Source of the DNA: JBBQHX01 sp035306065
GTDB taxonomy: Bacteria; Gemmatimonadota; Gemmatimonadetes; Gemmatimonadales; Gemmatimonadaceae
Assembly (NCBI GenBank): GCA_035306065.1
Contig: DATGOL010000035.1
Coordinates: 1-30,365, forward strand
DNA: 30,365 nucleotides
Reading direction: 5' to 3'
The position numbers were made by a program, and so were the translations under genes. The notes under the pieces are model-generated. The model had not been told where the DNA came from. It saw only the letters and a list, made by a program, of their open reading frames with translations, and did not search any database. Positions 22,831 to 29,953 of this stretch are shown here, in pieces. Position 1 is the stretch's first letter. Each line of letters starts with the position of its first letter.

Positions 22831-23849
22831 CTGTTCACCTGCCGCAGGAATCGCATGTCGGACTCATAGAGAACTCGAATATCCGGAATGCCATAACGAA
22901 GCATGGCGATACGGGCGGGACCCATTCCGAACGCCCAGCCGGTGTAGCGCTCGGCGTCCACGCCGGCGGCGGTCAGCACGTTAGGGTGCACCATGCCGGA
23001 GCCGAGGATCTCCATCCATCCGCTCTGCTTGCAGCCTGCACAGCCGCTGCCTCCGCACAGCTGACATTCCACGTCCATCTCTGCCGATGGTTCGGTGAAC
23101 GGGAAGAAGCTGGGGCGGAAGCGCGTACGTGCGCTGCCGAAGAATCGCTTGGCAAACGTGGTGAGCGTGGCTTTCAGGTCCACGAACGTGACGCCTTCAT
23201 CCACCGCCAGTCCCTCGATCTGCGCGAATGCGGGCGCGTGGGAGGCGTCGAAAAAGTCGCGCCTGTACACGGTTCCCGGCACGAGCACCCTAACGGGCGG
23301 TGCGTACTCCTGCATAACGCGAATCTGCACCGGCGAAGTGTGAGTGCGAAGGAGCACGCCTTCGTCCAGGTACAGCGTGTCGTGCAGGTCCATGGCCGGG
23401 TGTTCGGCCGGGAAGTTGAGGGCGGTGAAGTTGTGCCACTCGGTTTCAGCCTCTGGTCCGACAGCCACCGTGAAGCCGAGTTCGCGGAAGATCTCGCGAA
23501 TCTCATCTATCACGAGCGTTACCGGGTGCAGTCCGCCGCGCCAGCGTTCGCGCGCCGGCATGGTGTGGTCGATTGCCAGTGCGGTGGCGCCAGACGCGGA
23601 GCGATTCTCGTAGGCGGTTATCGAGGAATCGAAGTGGCGCTTGAGGGCGTTGAGGGCAGCCCCGGCCTCACGACGAGACTCCGCTGGTACGGCTGTGATG
23701 GCGCGCTGAAGATCGTCCAGACGCAGGCGCCAATCCTTGAGGTTGCCCTTAAGTGCGTCCGTTCGCAGGCCCGGCTCGACTGCGTTGAGTCGTTCGCCGA
23801 GCTCCTGCTCCAGGGCGGTGGCCTGCGCCAGGTATTCGTCGAGCAGCAC
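22827..23849 (-). CDS. pheS: Phenylalanine-tRNA ligase alpha subunit
   Basis: PheS carries the class II catalytic core. Key segments are GGLHPVTLVIDEIREIF, EWHNFTALNFPAEHPAMD (motif 2 region), LLRTHTSPVQIR, GTVYRRDFFDASHAP, a Cys-rich PheS loop CQLCGGSGCAGCKQSGW, and GWAFGMGPARIAMLRYGI (motif 3). The frame is open up to a GTG at 23951. I prefer the GTG at 23849 (VLLDEYLAQATALEQEL), which gives 340 residues, the normal length. It also leaves the strong hairpin at 23923-23961 in the untranslated leader. Neither start has a good Shine-Dalgarno. The 190-bp gap to rplT is the largest between protein genes in this part of the cluster. Confidence 0.95.
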   Translation of the reverse strand: MLLDEYLAQATALEQELGERLNAVEPGLRTDALKGNLKDWRLRLDDLQRAITAVPAESRREAGAALNALKRHFDSSITAYENRSASGATALAIDHTMPARERWRGGLHPVTLVIDEIREIFRELGFTVAVGPEAETEWHNFTALNFPAEHPAMDLHDTLYLDEGVLLRTHTSPVQIRVMQEYAPPVRVLVPGTVYRRDFFDASHAPAFAQIEGLAVDEGVTFVDLKATLTTFAKRFFGSARTRFRPSFFPFTEPSAEMDVECQLCGGSGCAGCKQSGWMEILGSGMVHPNVLTAAGVDAERYTGWAFGMGPARIAMLRYGIPDIRVLYESDMRFLRQVNR

Positions 23850-23922
23850 GATGGTTACTGGATACCGGATATCAGTTCGATCGGCAGGGTGCCGAGCGGA
23901 GTGGTTGTGCCAGGATACGTCA

Positions 23923-23961
23923 ATCGGCGACAGCGCGACGTTGGGTCGCACTGCCGCCGAT
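23923..23961 (-). promoter_or_regulatory. 17-bp leader hairpin upstream of pheS
   Basis: ATCGGCGGCAGTGCGAC, loop CCAAC, then GTCGCGCTGTCGCCGAT: all 17 positions pair, two of them G-U. It lies between rplT and pheS. A downstream GCCGATC (23879-23885) can pair instead with the 5' part of the left arm (23956-23962). This may be an attenuator or a processing site. It has no T tract. Confidence 0.5.
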
Positions 23962-24038
23962 CACTTACGTGAGGCAGCGTCGCCGGGGCGAAGGAACCTC
24001 AGGGTTGGCCGGCCGGTGTACTATCCGGCCTGGCAGCC

Positions 24039-24401
24039 TCAGGCCGCCTGCAGCGCGTTGCGAGCCTGATCCGCCAGCGAGGTAAACGCCGCCGGGTCGT
24101 GAACCGCGAGGTCTGCGAGGATCTTGCGGTCAATCTCGATTCCGGCCTTACGCAGGCCGTTCATCAGGACACTGTAGCTCATGTCGTTCTGGTGGGCGGC
24201 CGCGTTGATGCGAACGATCCAGAGACGACGGAACTCACGCTTCTTGTTCTTGCGGTCACGGTAGGCATAACGCCATCCGCGCTCCACGTTCTCCTTCGCT
24301 GACTTCCACAGCTTGCTGCGAGCGCCAAAGGCGCCTCTTGCAGCCTTCATCACCTGCTTCTTCCGCTTTAGGCGGACGACGTTCGACTTTACGCGTGGCA
24401 T
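24039..24401 (-). CDS. rplT: 50S ribosomal protein L20
   Basis: L20 is an early 23S-rRNA-binding assembly protein and in several bacteria the repressor of its own infC-rpmI-rplT operon. The 120-residue protein has a basic N-terminus (MPRVKSNVVRLKRKKQVMK) and the globular domain RLWIVRINAAAHQNDMSYS. AGGAGG precedes the ATG. rpmI ends 16 bp upstream. Confidence 0.98.
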   Translation of the reverse strand: MPRVKSNVVRLKRKKQVMKAARGAFGARSKLWKSAKENVERGWRYAYRDRKNKKREFRRLWIVRINAAAHQNDMSYSVLMNGLRKAGIEIDRKILADLAVHDPAAFTSLADQARNALQAA

Positions 24402-24417
24402 CTCGATTCCTCCTGGA

Positions 24418-24615
24418 TCACGCCTGTAACAGACGCTTCATGCGCTTCTGCTCGCCATTCGTGGCGATGAGCGCAGCCTGGCGGAGGCGACGCTTCCGCT
24501 TGGATGTCTTCTTGGTAAGGATATGGCTCTTGAAGGCGCGATTCCGCCGCACCTTCCCGGTACCCGTCAGAGAGAAGCGCTTCTTGGCGCCCCTGTGTGT
24601 CTTCATCTTCGGCAT
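24418..24615 (-). CDS. rpmI: 50S ribosomal protein L35
   Basis: The 65-residue protein is a typical L35, with MPKMKTHRGAKKRFSLTGTG and the basic HILTKKTSKRKRRLRQ segment. It stands 13 bp after infC and 16 bp before rplT, the widely conserved infC-rpmI-rplT order. Confidence 0.98.
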   Translation of the reverse strand: MPKMKTHRGAKKRFSLTGTGKVRRNRAFKSHILTKKTSKRKRRLRQAALIATNGEQKRMKRLLQA

Positions 24616-24628
24616 CGAACGACTCTCT

Positions 24629-25144
24629 TTATTTCGGCGATAGTATCATCGTCATGGACCTGCCTTCGAGCTTCGGATCCGACTCGACCTTGGCAATGTC
24701 GGCCAGCTCCTCCGCTACACGATCCACAACCTCTCGACCCAGTTCAGGGTGGGTGATCTGACGGCCACGGAACATCATCGTGAGCTTCACCTTGTTCCCT
24801 TCCTCGAGGAAGCGCCTGGCATGCCGGGACTTCGTTGTGAAGTCATGTTCATCGATACCGGGACGCATCTTCACTTCCTTGAGCTGGATTACGTGCTGCT
24901 TCTTCTTCGCGGCACGTGCCTGCTTTGCCTGCTCGAACTTGAACTTGCCGTAGTCCATGATGCGGGCTACGGGCGGACGAGCCATCGGCGCAACCTCTAC
25001 GAGGTCGAGCCCCATTTCCTGAGCTGCCGCGAGCGCGGCATCCACGTCCATGATTCCCATCTGGCCGCCATCCGGATCTATGACGCGGATTGGACTGATT
25101 CGAATCTGACGATTGACCCGGACGCGCTTGGTTGGATCCTGGAT
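24629..25144 (-). CDS. infC: Translation initiation factor IF-3, probable AUC start
   Basis: IF-3 checks the start codon and keeps ribosomal subunits apart. The sequence has the N-domain VRVNRQIRISPIRVI, GLDLVEVAPMARPPVARIMD and YGKFKFEQAKQ, and the C-domain EVKMRPGIDEHDF and FRGRQITHPELG. The longest frame starts at an ATG at 25213, but that stretch runs through an intrinsic terminator. The ATC at 25142-25144 has GGAG with a 7-nt spacer and gives 171 residues, the normal length. A rare AUU/AUC start is a known feature of infC and lets IF-3 control its own synthesis. The choice of start is inference. Confidence 0.96.
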   Translation of the reverse strand: MQDPTKRVRVNRQIRISPIRVIDPDGGQMGIMDVDAALAAAQEMGLDLVEVAPMARPPVARIMDYGKFKFEQAKQARAAKKKQHVIQLKEVKMRPGIDEHDFTTKSRHARRFLEEGNKVKLTMMFRGRQITHPELGREVVDRVAEELADIAKVESDPKLEGRSMTMILSPK

Positions 25145-25169
25145 TGCCGTGCTCCGTGTGTTTGGACTG

Positions 25170-25209
25170 AAAAACAAAACGTGCGAACTACCATAACGGA
25201 GTCCGCACG
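25170..25209 (-). terminator. Intrinsic terminator/attenuator in the infC leader
   Basis: On the minus strand CGTGCGGACT pairs with AGTTCGCACG (10 bp, one G-U) around a 10-nt loop and is followed at once by TTTTGTTTTT. It lies between the proposed promoter and the infC ribosome binding site. An upstream GGAGTCC (25257-25263) can pair with GGACTCC (25198-25204), which includes most of the proximal half of the left arm. That gives a possible antiterminator. Confidence 0.8.
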
Positions 25210-25338
25210 CCATGCGTCGCCCCTGCTACTTGAGGACCGACACAGACCGCCTGTTGGGACTCCTGCAGCACTCGAACCTGCCGAGGCCGAAGGGTGGGAG
25301 CGCACTCGGCACTCCGCTTGACAGATTGTGAACCTCGC

Positions 25339-25368
25339 AAACTACAACGCTACCGCCCCGGCAGTCAA
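25339..25368 (-). promoter_or_regulatory. Probable promoter of the infC operon
   Basis: TTGACT, an 18-bp spacer and TAGTTT on the minus strand lie just after the stop of the hydrolase gene. A start near 25332 gives a leader of about 190 nt before infC, which contains the terminator. Confidence 0.5.
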
Positions 25369-25374
25369 GCGCGA

Positions 25375-26280
25375 TCAGCCACCTTCCGCCGCAGCAAGCC
25401 CATAGGACTTCCCGTCGTGCTCCACACGGCCCCACGCGGTGTGCGCATCGTGCTCGAACATCAGCGTCCACTGCTCCGCCACCGCCTGCGCCAGCAGTCG
25501 GCGCTTGCTCGCCAGCGTTACCAGCGGCTCCACGTCATAGCCCATGATCCACGGAAGCGGCAGGTGCCACTGCGTGGGAATGAGATCCGCAAGAAAACAG
25601 AGTCGCTCTCCTTCGCTCTCCACCAGCACGCTGTGGTGAAACGGCGTATGCCCCGGCGTGTGAAGCAGTCGTATCCCCGGCACCACTTCCGGCTCACCTT
25701 CCACAAGCTCCATGGCGCCCGAGGCCACGAGCGGCTCGTAGTTGTGCGGGAAGTAGCTCGCCGTAGTCCGCTCGTTGGCGTTCCTGGCGTACTCGATCTC
25801 ACCTCGGCTAACCACGTAGCGCGCATTCGGGAATGCCGGAACTACCTCGCCGTCCGTCAGCAGGGTGTTTCCGCCGGCATGATCGAAGTGCAGGTGGGTA
25901 TTGATCACCACTTTCACGTCATCCGGCGTGAAGCCTGCCGCACGAATTGCAGCTTCCAGCGAGGTTGGACCCGGATCATCCGGCATACCCGCACTCTCGG
26001 GTGAGTTCTCTATGCCGTAGATACTGTAGAACTTGTCCGTTTCCTTGTTGCCGGCGCCCGTGTCCACCAATACCAGTCCGGACTCGTGCTCAACGAGCAG
26101 GCAGCGCATTCCCATCGGAATCCGATTGCGCTCGTCCGCACGCAGCCGCCGCTCCCACAGCGGCTTTGGAACAACGCCGAACATGGCACCGCCATCCAGC
26201 TGCTGGCCGCCTGCCTGGAGTGCGTGAATTCTCCAGCGGCCAAGCTGCCGCGTTTCGATGAGGGGAGCGGGAAAGGTCAT
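25375..26280 (-). CDS. Metallo-beta-lactamase-fold hydrolase
   Basis: The 301-residue cytoplasmic protein has the full two-metal ligand set of the fold: THLHFDHAGG (His129, His131, Asp133, His134), His211 in LLHTPGHTPFHH, Asp232 in FLADLIPT, and a last His in FEHDAHT (277 or 280). Length and motif spacing resemble lactonase-type members (AHL-lactonase/methyl parathion hydrolase group), but the substrate cannot be read from sequence. There is no signal peptide. It follows the exonuclease gene by 94 bp on the same strand. Confidence 0.88.
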   Translation of the reverse strand: MTFPAPLIETRQLGRWRIHALQAGGQQLDGGAMFGVVPKPLWERRLRADERNRIPMGMRCLLVEHESGLVLVDTGAGNKETDKFYSIYGIENSPESAGMPDDPGPTSLEAAIRAAGFTPDDVKVVINTHLHFDHAGGNTLLTDGEVVPAFPNARYVVSRGEIEYARNANERTTASYFPHNYEPLVASGAMELVEGEPEVVPGIRLLHTPGHTPFHHSVLVESEGERLCFLADLIPTQWHLPLPWIMGYDVEPLVTLASKRRLLAQAVAEQWTLMFEHDAHTAWGRVEHDGKSYGLAAAEGG

Positions 26281-26374
26281 GTGCAGTGAGCGGAAGTCGG
26301 GTCAGTCATGCAGGATGCAATATGGCCAGGGCACAACAGCAGCAGGAATTCAGTGCGCGCTGGCGGAAGCGACG

Positions 26375-27364
26375 TTATGCCGTTGTGTCTCGATCCACCG
26401 GCTGCGGCAGCCCTGACGAACGACGCCTGCGCTTCCTGGCGGTGGATGTCGACAGCAGCTTGTCCAGCTGCTCCCACGTTTCCACACCACGGTCCGAAGC
26501 TTCGACCAGCATGTGCTGCAACACCTTCGCCGTAGCAATAGCATCGCCCGCCGCCCGGTGACGCGCACTGATATCCACGCCGTAGTGGTTTGCAACCCAG
26601 TCCAGCGACCGGCGCGGCAGCTGGGGAAGAAGCTTGCGTGCCAGCCGTACCGTGCAGAGGCGGCGCCCGCTAAGCGAGACGCCGTTCGCACGTTCCACCT
26701 CCGCGGTCACGAATCCCCAGTCAAACGTGGCGTTATGCGCAACGAACACGTTCCCCTGAAGCACGCGCAGCACATCGTCGCAGATCTCGGCAAAGGTCGG
26801 CTTGTCCGCCACCATCTCCCAGGAGATGTTCGTGAGGCGGGTGATCCACGGCGGGATGGGGCGCTCGGGGTTCACGAGTGATTCCCACACGTCCGCAACC
26901 TCGCCGTCGATTACCCGTACTGCCGCGATCTCGGTAATGCGATCGTCAACGCGAGCACGCCCGCCGGTGGTCTCCACGTCAACCACCACGTAGGACAGGC
27001 GGTCCAGGCGATCATCGCTGCCGGCTGTACGGCTATCGGGGTAGCGGTGAACCGCAGGCGCACTTCCGTTGGCTCGCGCGGGCTGCACTGTCGCGCCTGA
27101 CGCGAGCGACCAGCGTCCGTCGCTGTCCCGCAGGAATCGATCGTGGCAGCCCAGCAGCGCCATGGCCATGTGCTCTGCAACGAGGCTGGGCGTTTGCGGC
27201 TGGCGGCAGACGTGCGAGATCAAGTCGGCGGCGGAAGCAGGGCCGGAAGCCAGGAACTCGGCTGCGAGACGTACCAGGTCGCCCTCCCTCTCGTACGCTA
27301 CCAGGCCACCTCCCTCGTACGGGGAGTGCGCGGCCTTGCCGTCAATACCAACGTCCGGCTTCAA
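26375..27364 (-). CDS. DnaQ-type 3'-5' exonuclease (DEDDh) with N-terminal extension
   Basis: Residues about 122-290 form a DEDDh exonuclease domain like the epsilon subunit of DNA polymerase III: Asp129 and Glu131 in VVVDVETTG, Asp215 in HNATFDWGF, and His269 and Asp274 in RHRAAGDA. The first 90 residues (LVRLAAEFLASGPASAADLI, then FLRDSDGRWSL) look like a small winged-helix module, and the C-terminus has a KRRRRSS patch. It may proofread DNA or act as a stand-alone repair nuclease, so I give no symbol. The start is TTG at 27362-27364, overlapping the arcA stop (TTGA), with GAGG about 10 nt upstream. Confidence 0.88.
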   Translation of the reverse strand: MKPDVGIDGKAAHSPYEGGGLVAYEREGDLVRLAAEFLASGPASAADLISHVCRQPQTPSLVAEHMAMALLGCHDRFLRDSDGRWSLASGATVQPARANGSAPAVHRYPDSRTAGSDDRLDRLSYVVVDVETTGGRARVDDRITEIAAVRVIDGEVADVWESLVNPERPIPPWITRLTNISWEMVADKPTFAEICDDVLRVLQGNVFVAHNATFDWGFVTAEVERANGVSLSGRRLCTVRLARKLLPQLPRRSLDWVANHYGVDISARHRAAGDAIATAKVLQHMLVEASDRGVETWEQLDKLLSTSTARKRRRRSSGLPQPVDRDTTA

Positions 27365-28596
27365 ACCCAGGGATCCTCACGATTGACCGGACAGCTCATG
27401 CAGCGCGGTCCACCGCCGGCGCGTACAAGCTCCGCACCCTCGAAGGTGATCACTGCGCGTTCGTCATCCCCGATCCGTGCGCCGCCCGTAAGGAAGTCAA
27501 CCGCCCGTACGATGGAGAAACCGTGGCGCTCCATCTCGCGCAGCGTTGCGTGGTTCCGCGCGTATGACATAACGAGTCCCGGCCGCAGCGTAACGAAGTT
27601 GCATCCGGAGGCCCACTGCTCGCGCTCCTGCTCAACGCGACGCTGACCTCCGCAGAAGATCGGTTCAGTGGGCATGTCCACCGCTTCCAGCGCGGCGAAT
27701 ATGCTCGGCATCTCGCGAAGGGTGGAATTTCCCTTGCGCCAGTAGAGCACGGACAGGCGCTCGCTTCCCAGGAAGTGCGGCGGGAACACTACGGCATTGC
27801 CGCGATCCACCTGGGTGAAGATCATGTCCAGGTGGATGGCCGTGTTCTCCTTCGGCATCACCACGACGATCACGTGCTCGATAGGCGTGTGCGCGAACAG
27901 GAGCTCGGTAAGAGCGTCGATCGCGGCGGGACTGGAGCGCTCGCTGAAGCCGATGAGCACCACGTCACTCCTGAGCGGGTGTACGTCGCCGCCCTCGAGC
28001 GAGAAGTTGTGTCTGCGCTCCGTTGAGCCGTCATAGAGAATTCCTGCGTTCGACAGCGACGGGTGCGAGCGAAAGAGCACCTTCATGAGCAACTCTTCCG
28101 TCCAGCGAGCCGCGTACCGCATTGAGCCTACCAGCGCGTGCTGACCGATGCTCATCGCGCTGTCGCGCGTGAAGAAGAGGTTCGGCAGCGGAGGCAGTGC
28201 GTAGCTGGCTTCGTTGAGCGTGCGCGCCAGCGGACCCGGGACTTCCTCATAGCCCTCGATCAGCCGCTGCACGAGGAGGGGAGTGGAGAGTTCCTGGAGC
28301 TCCCGGCCGAGTGGTTCTGACGCCACCACATTCATGGTTTCCAGAATCACGAAGTCGCGAACTTCCGGATTCTCGAGCACTTCGGTGAGCAGCTCCCTTA
28401 CCTGCAGAACCTTCGCGAACCGCTCCAGGATGGCGATGAAGCGGCGGTGCTCCCGGTTTGCCGAGTCGCCGTCGATGATGTCATCGTAGAGGAAGTCTTC
28501 CCGGGTGTCTGGCGTTACGGCGAGGAGCTCCGGCCCCGGAGTGTGAACGAGGACGCTCTTCAGCCTGCCGATCTCGGATGTGACGTTGACGGTCAT
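27361..28596 (-). CDS. arcA: Arginine deiminase
   Basis: The enzyme converts arginine to citrulline and ammonia, the first step of the arginine deiminase pathway. The 411-residue protein starts MTVNVTSEIGRLKSVLVHTPG, and shows NLFFTRDSA, the NFSLEGGDVHPL segment, HLDMIFTQVDRG (catalytic His/Asp), and ends GGGPRCMSCPVNRE with the catalytic Cys. The frame opens 42 codons upstream, but the ATG at 28594-28596 matches the family start. arcB (ornithine carbamoyltransferase) and arcC (carbamate kinase) are not in this window. A Rex operator lies 110 bp upstream, so redox control is likely. Confidence 0.95.
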   Translation of the reverse strand: MTVNVTSEIGRLKSVLVHTPGPELLAVTPDTREDFLYDDIIDGDSANREHRRFIAILERFAKVLQVRELLTEVLENPEVRDFVILETMNVVASEPLGRELQELSTPLLVQRLIEGYEEVPGPLARTLNEASYALPPLPNLFFTRDSAMSIGQHALVGSMRYAARWTEELLMKVLFRSHPSLSNAGILYDGSTERRHNFSLEGGDVHPLRSDVVLIGFSERSSPAAIDALTELLFAHTPIEHVIVVVMPKENTAIHLDMIFTQVDRGNAVVFPPHFLGSERLSVLYWRKGNSTLREMPSIFAALEAVDMPTEPIFCGGQRRVEQEREQWASGCNFVTLRPGLVMSYARNHATLREMERHGFSIVRAVDFLTGGARIGDDERAVITFEGAELVRAGGGPRCMSCPVNREDPWV

Positions 28597-28705
28597 GGCC
28601 GAAGATAACCCGACCAAAGGGTGCGCGTCACGGGTTTGGCGCGGGAGGAGTGGGCGGGGAGTGTGAGCGGAGGGGTGTCTGGTGCGAATGGGATGTGGTG
28701 GGTAA

Positions 28706-28725
28706 CTTGTGAACGAATTCACAAG
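28706..28725. promoter_or_regulatory. Rex operator (ROP) between arcA and rex
   Basis: CTTGTGAA-CGAA-TTCACAAG is a perfect 8+8 inverted repeat that matches the known Rex site TTGTGAA-N4-TTCACAA. It is 23 bp before the rex start and 110 bp before arcA. Rex would leave it when NADH rises. Confidence 0.9.
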
Positions 28726-28748
28726 CCCTGCGCGCCCCCTACGGCACC

Positions 28749-29372
28749 GTGAGACACATAGCCGATTCCACCGTCAGAAGGCTCTCCCTCTACCTGCGCT
28801 TCCTCGAGGAATTCGAGTTGCGCGGGCTCGCCACCGTGTCCAGTGAAGAACTGGCCCAGCGTGGCGGCACGACATCGGCACAGGTGCGCAAGGATCTTTC
28901 GTTCTTCGGTTCATTCGGCAAGCGCGGCCTGGGCTACGACGTTCATGAGCTGGCCGGCCGTCTGCGACAGATCATGGGCCTGGAGCGTGAGTGGAAGATC
29001 GTGATCATCGGGGCCGGAAAGATCGGCTCTGCCCTTGTGGCGTACAGAGGCTTTCGCGAACGCGGCTATAGCGTAGCGGCCGTATACGATTCGAGTCCCG
29101 ATAAGATCGGGTTCGAGGTGGACGGGTTTACCGTGCGGGACATCGCGCAGTTCGCGGCCGACGCCAGGACGGAGCAGCCGGACATCGCCGTTCTCACCAT
29201 TCCTGCCGACAATGCGCAGGAGGTGGTGGACATGCTGGTGGCGAGCGGAATCCGCGCCGTGCTCAGCTTTGCGCCGGCGCAGCTACAGGTACCGCCCCAC
29301 GTGGCGCTGAAGAACATGAACATGGCGATGGAGCTCGAGTCGCTGTCGTTCGCGCTCACGAATCAGGACTGA
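28749..29372 (+). CDS. rex: Redox-sensing transcriptional repressor Rex
   Basis: Rex is a homodimeric repressor that senses NADH/NAD. The 207-residue protein has the N-terminal winged helix (STVRRLSLYLRFLEEF, VSSEELAQ, TSAQVRKDLSFFGSFGKRG) and the Rossmann domain with IVIIGAGKIGSALVAY, then TIPADNAQEVVDMLVASGI and a C-terminal helix. It starts with GTG. The operator 23 bp upstream indicates autoregulation. Its 3' end overlaps the convergent NTF2-like gene by 10 bp. Confidence 0.97.
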   Translation: MRHIADSTVRRLSLYLRFLEEFELRGLATVSSEELAQRGGTTSAQVRKDLSFFGSFGKRGLGYDVHELAGRLRQIMGLEREWKIVIIGAGKIGSALVAYRGFRERGYSVAAVYDSSPDKIGFEVDGFTVRDIAQFAADARTEQPDIAVLTIPADNAQEVVDMLVASGIRAVLSFAPAQLQVPPHVALKNMNMAMELESLSFALTNQD

Positions 29373-29851
29373 CCGGCCGCGCACCCCTCGGTGCGACGGG
29401 AGTCTGCGAGCTGAAAAATCCGCCACCCCTCCTGCGTTTTGACAAGCGTGAAGGAGTTGGCGCCGCAGTGGCTGAACCTGTCGCCGGCCCAGAACTCGTA
29501 CTCCGTCCAGGCTGAGGCCAAATCATCATCGATCGCGATAAGAACGCGCCCGATCCGCTCATCCAGCACCAGTTGCGGGTTCTGCTCCTTCGTTCTCCCC
29601 ACGCTTGCCAGGAAGTCATCGATGCTGGTGGCGTTGATCGTTGTCGGATCCTGACGACTGTTCACGCTCAGGAGCGACACGCCCGGCATGAACGCCGCGC
29701 GCATGGTTGCCGTGTCACCGGCACGCATGGCATCGAACATCGATGCTATCACTGCGCGTACGCCGGCAGTGTCTGCGGCAACTGGCTGCTGTGCCCCTGC
29801 TACTGCGGGAATCGAGAGAGCGATGGAGGCCACGATCAGGCGTGCGAGCAT
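29363..29851 (-). CDS. Secreted NTF2-like (SnoaL-type) protein
   Basis: The 162-residue protein begins with a signal peptide (hydrophobic LIVASIALSIPAVAGA, likely cleaved before QQPV near residue 20). The mature part has the helix-strand pattern of the NTF2/SnoaL-like cone fold: RAVIASMFDAMRAGDTATMR, VLIAIDDDLASAWTEYEFWA, FTLVKTQEGWRIFQLADSR. Such proteins bind small ligands or are orphan enzymes, and no function can be assigned. Two Cys residues (in HCGANSF and EGCAAG) could form a disulfide outside the cytoplasm. It converges with rex, overlapping by 10 bp. Confidence 0.8.
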   Translation of the reverse strand: MLARLIVASIALSIPAVAGAQQPVAADTAGVRAVIASMFDAMRAGDTATMRAAFMPGVSLLSVNSRQDPTTINATSIDDFLASVGRTKEQNPQLVLDERIGRVLIAIDDDLASAWTEYEFWAGDRFSHCGANSFTLVKTQEGWRIFQLADSRRTEGCAAGQS

Positions 29852-29953
29852 TTTAGTGCAGCGAGAGTTTGAAGGTGAAACCGGCTACCCGTTTCCGGGC
29901 AGCGCATGGAGCAATCATTGAACTGCACCGCGTGATGCCTGACGCGGACCCTG

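Noticed and set aside
23850..23951. N-terminal extension of PheS from the GTG at 23951
   Set aside because: It would run through the leader hairpin and adds 34 residues unlike PheS, while the GTG at 23849 gives normal length.
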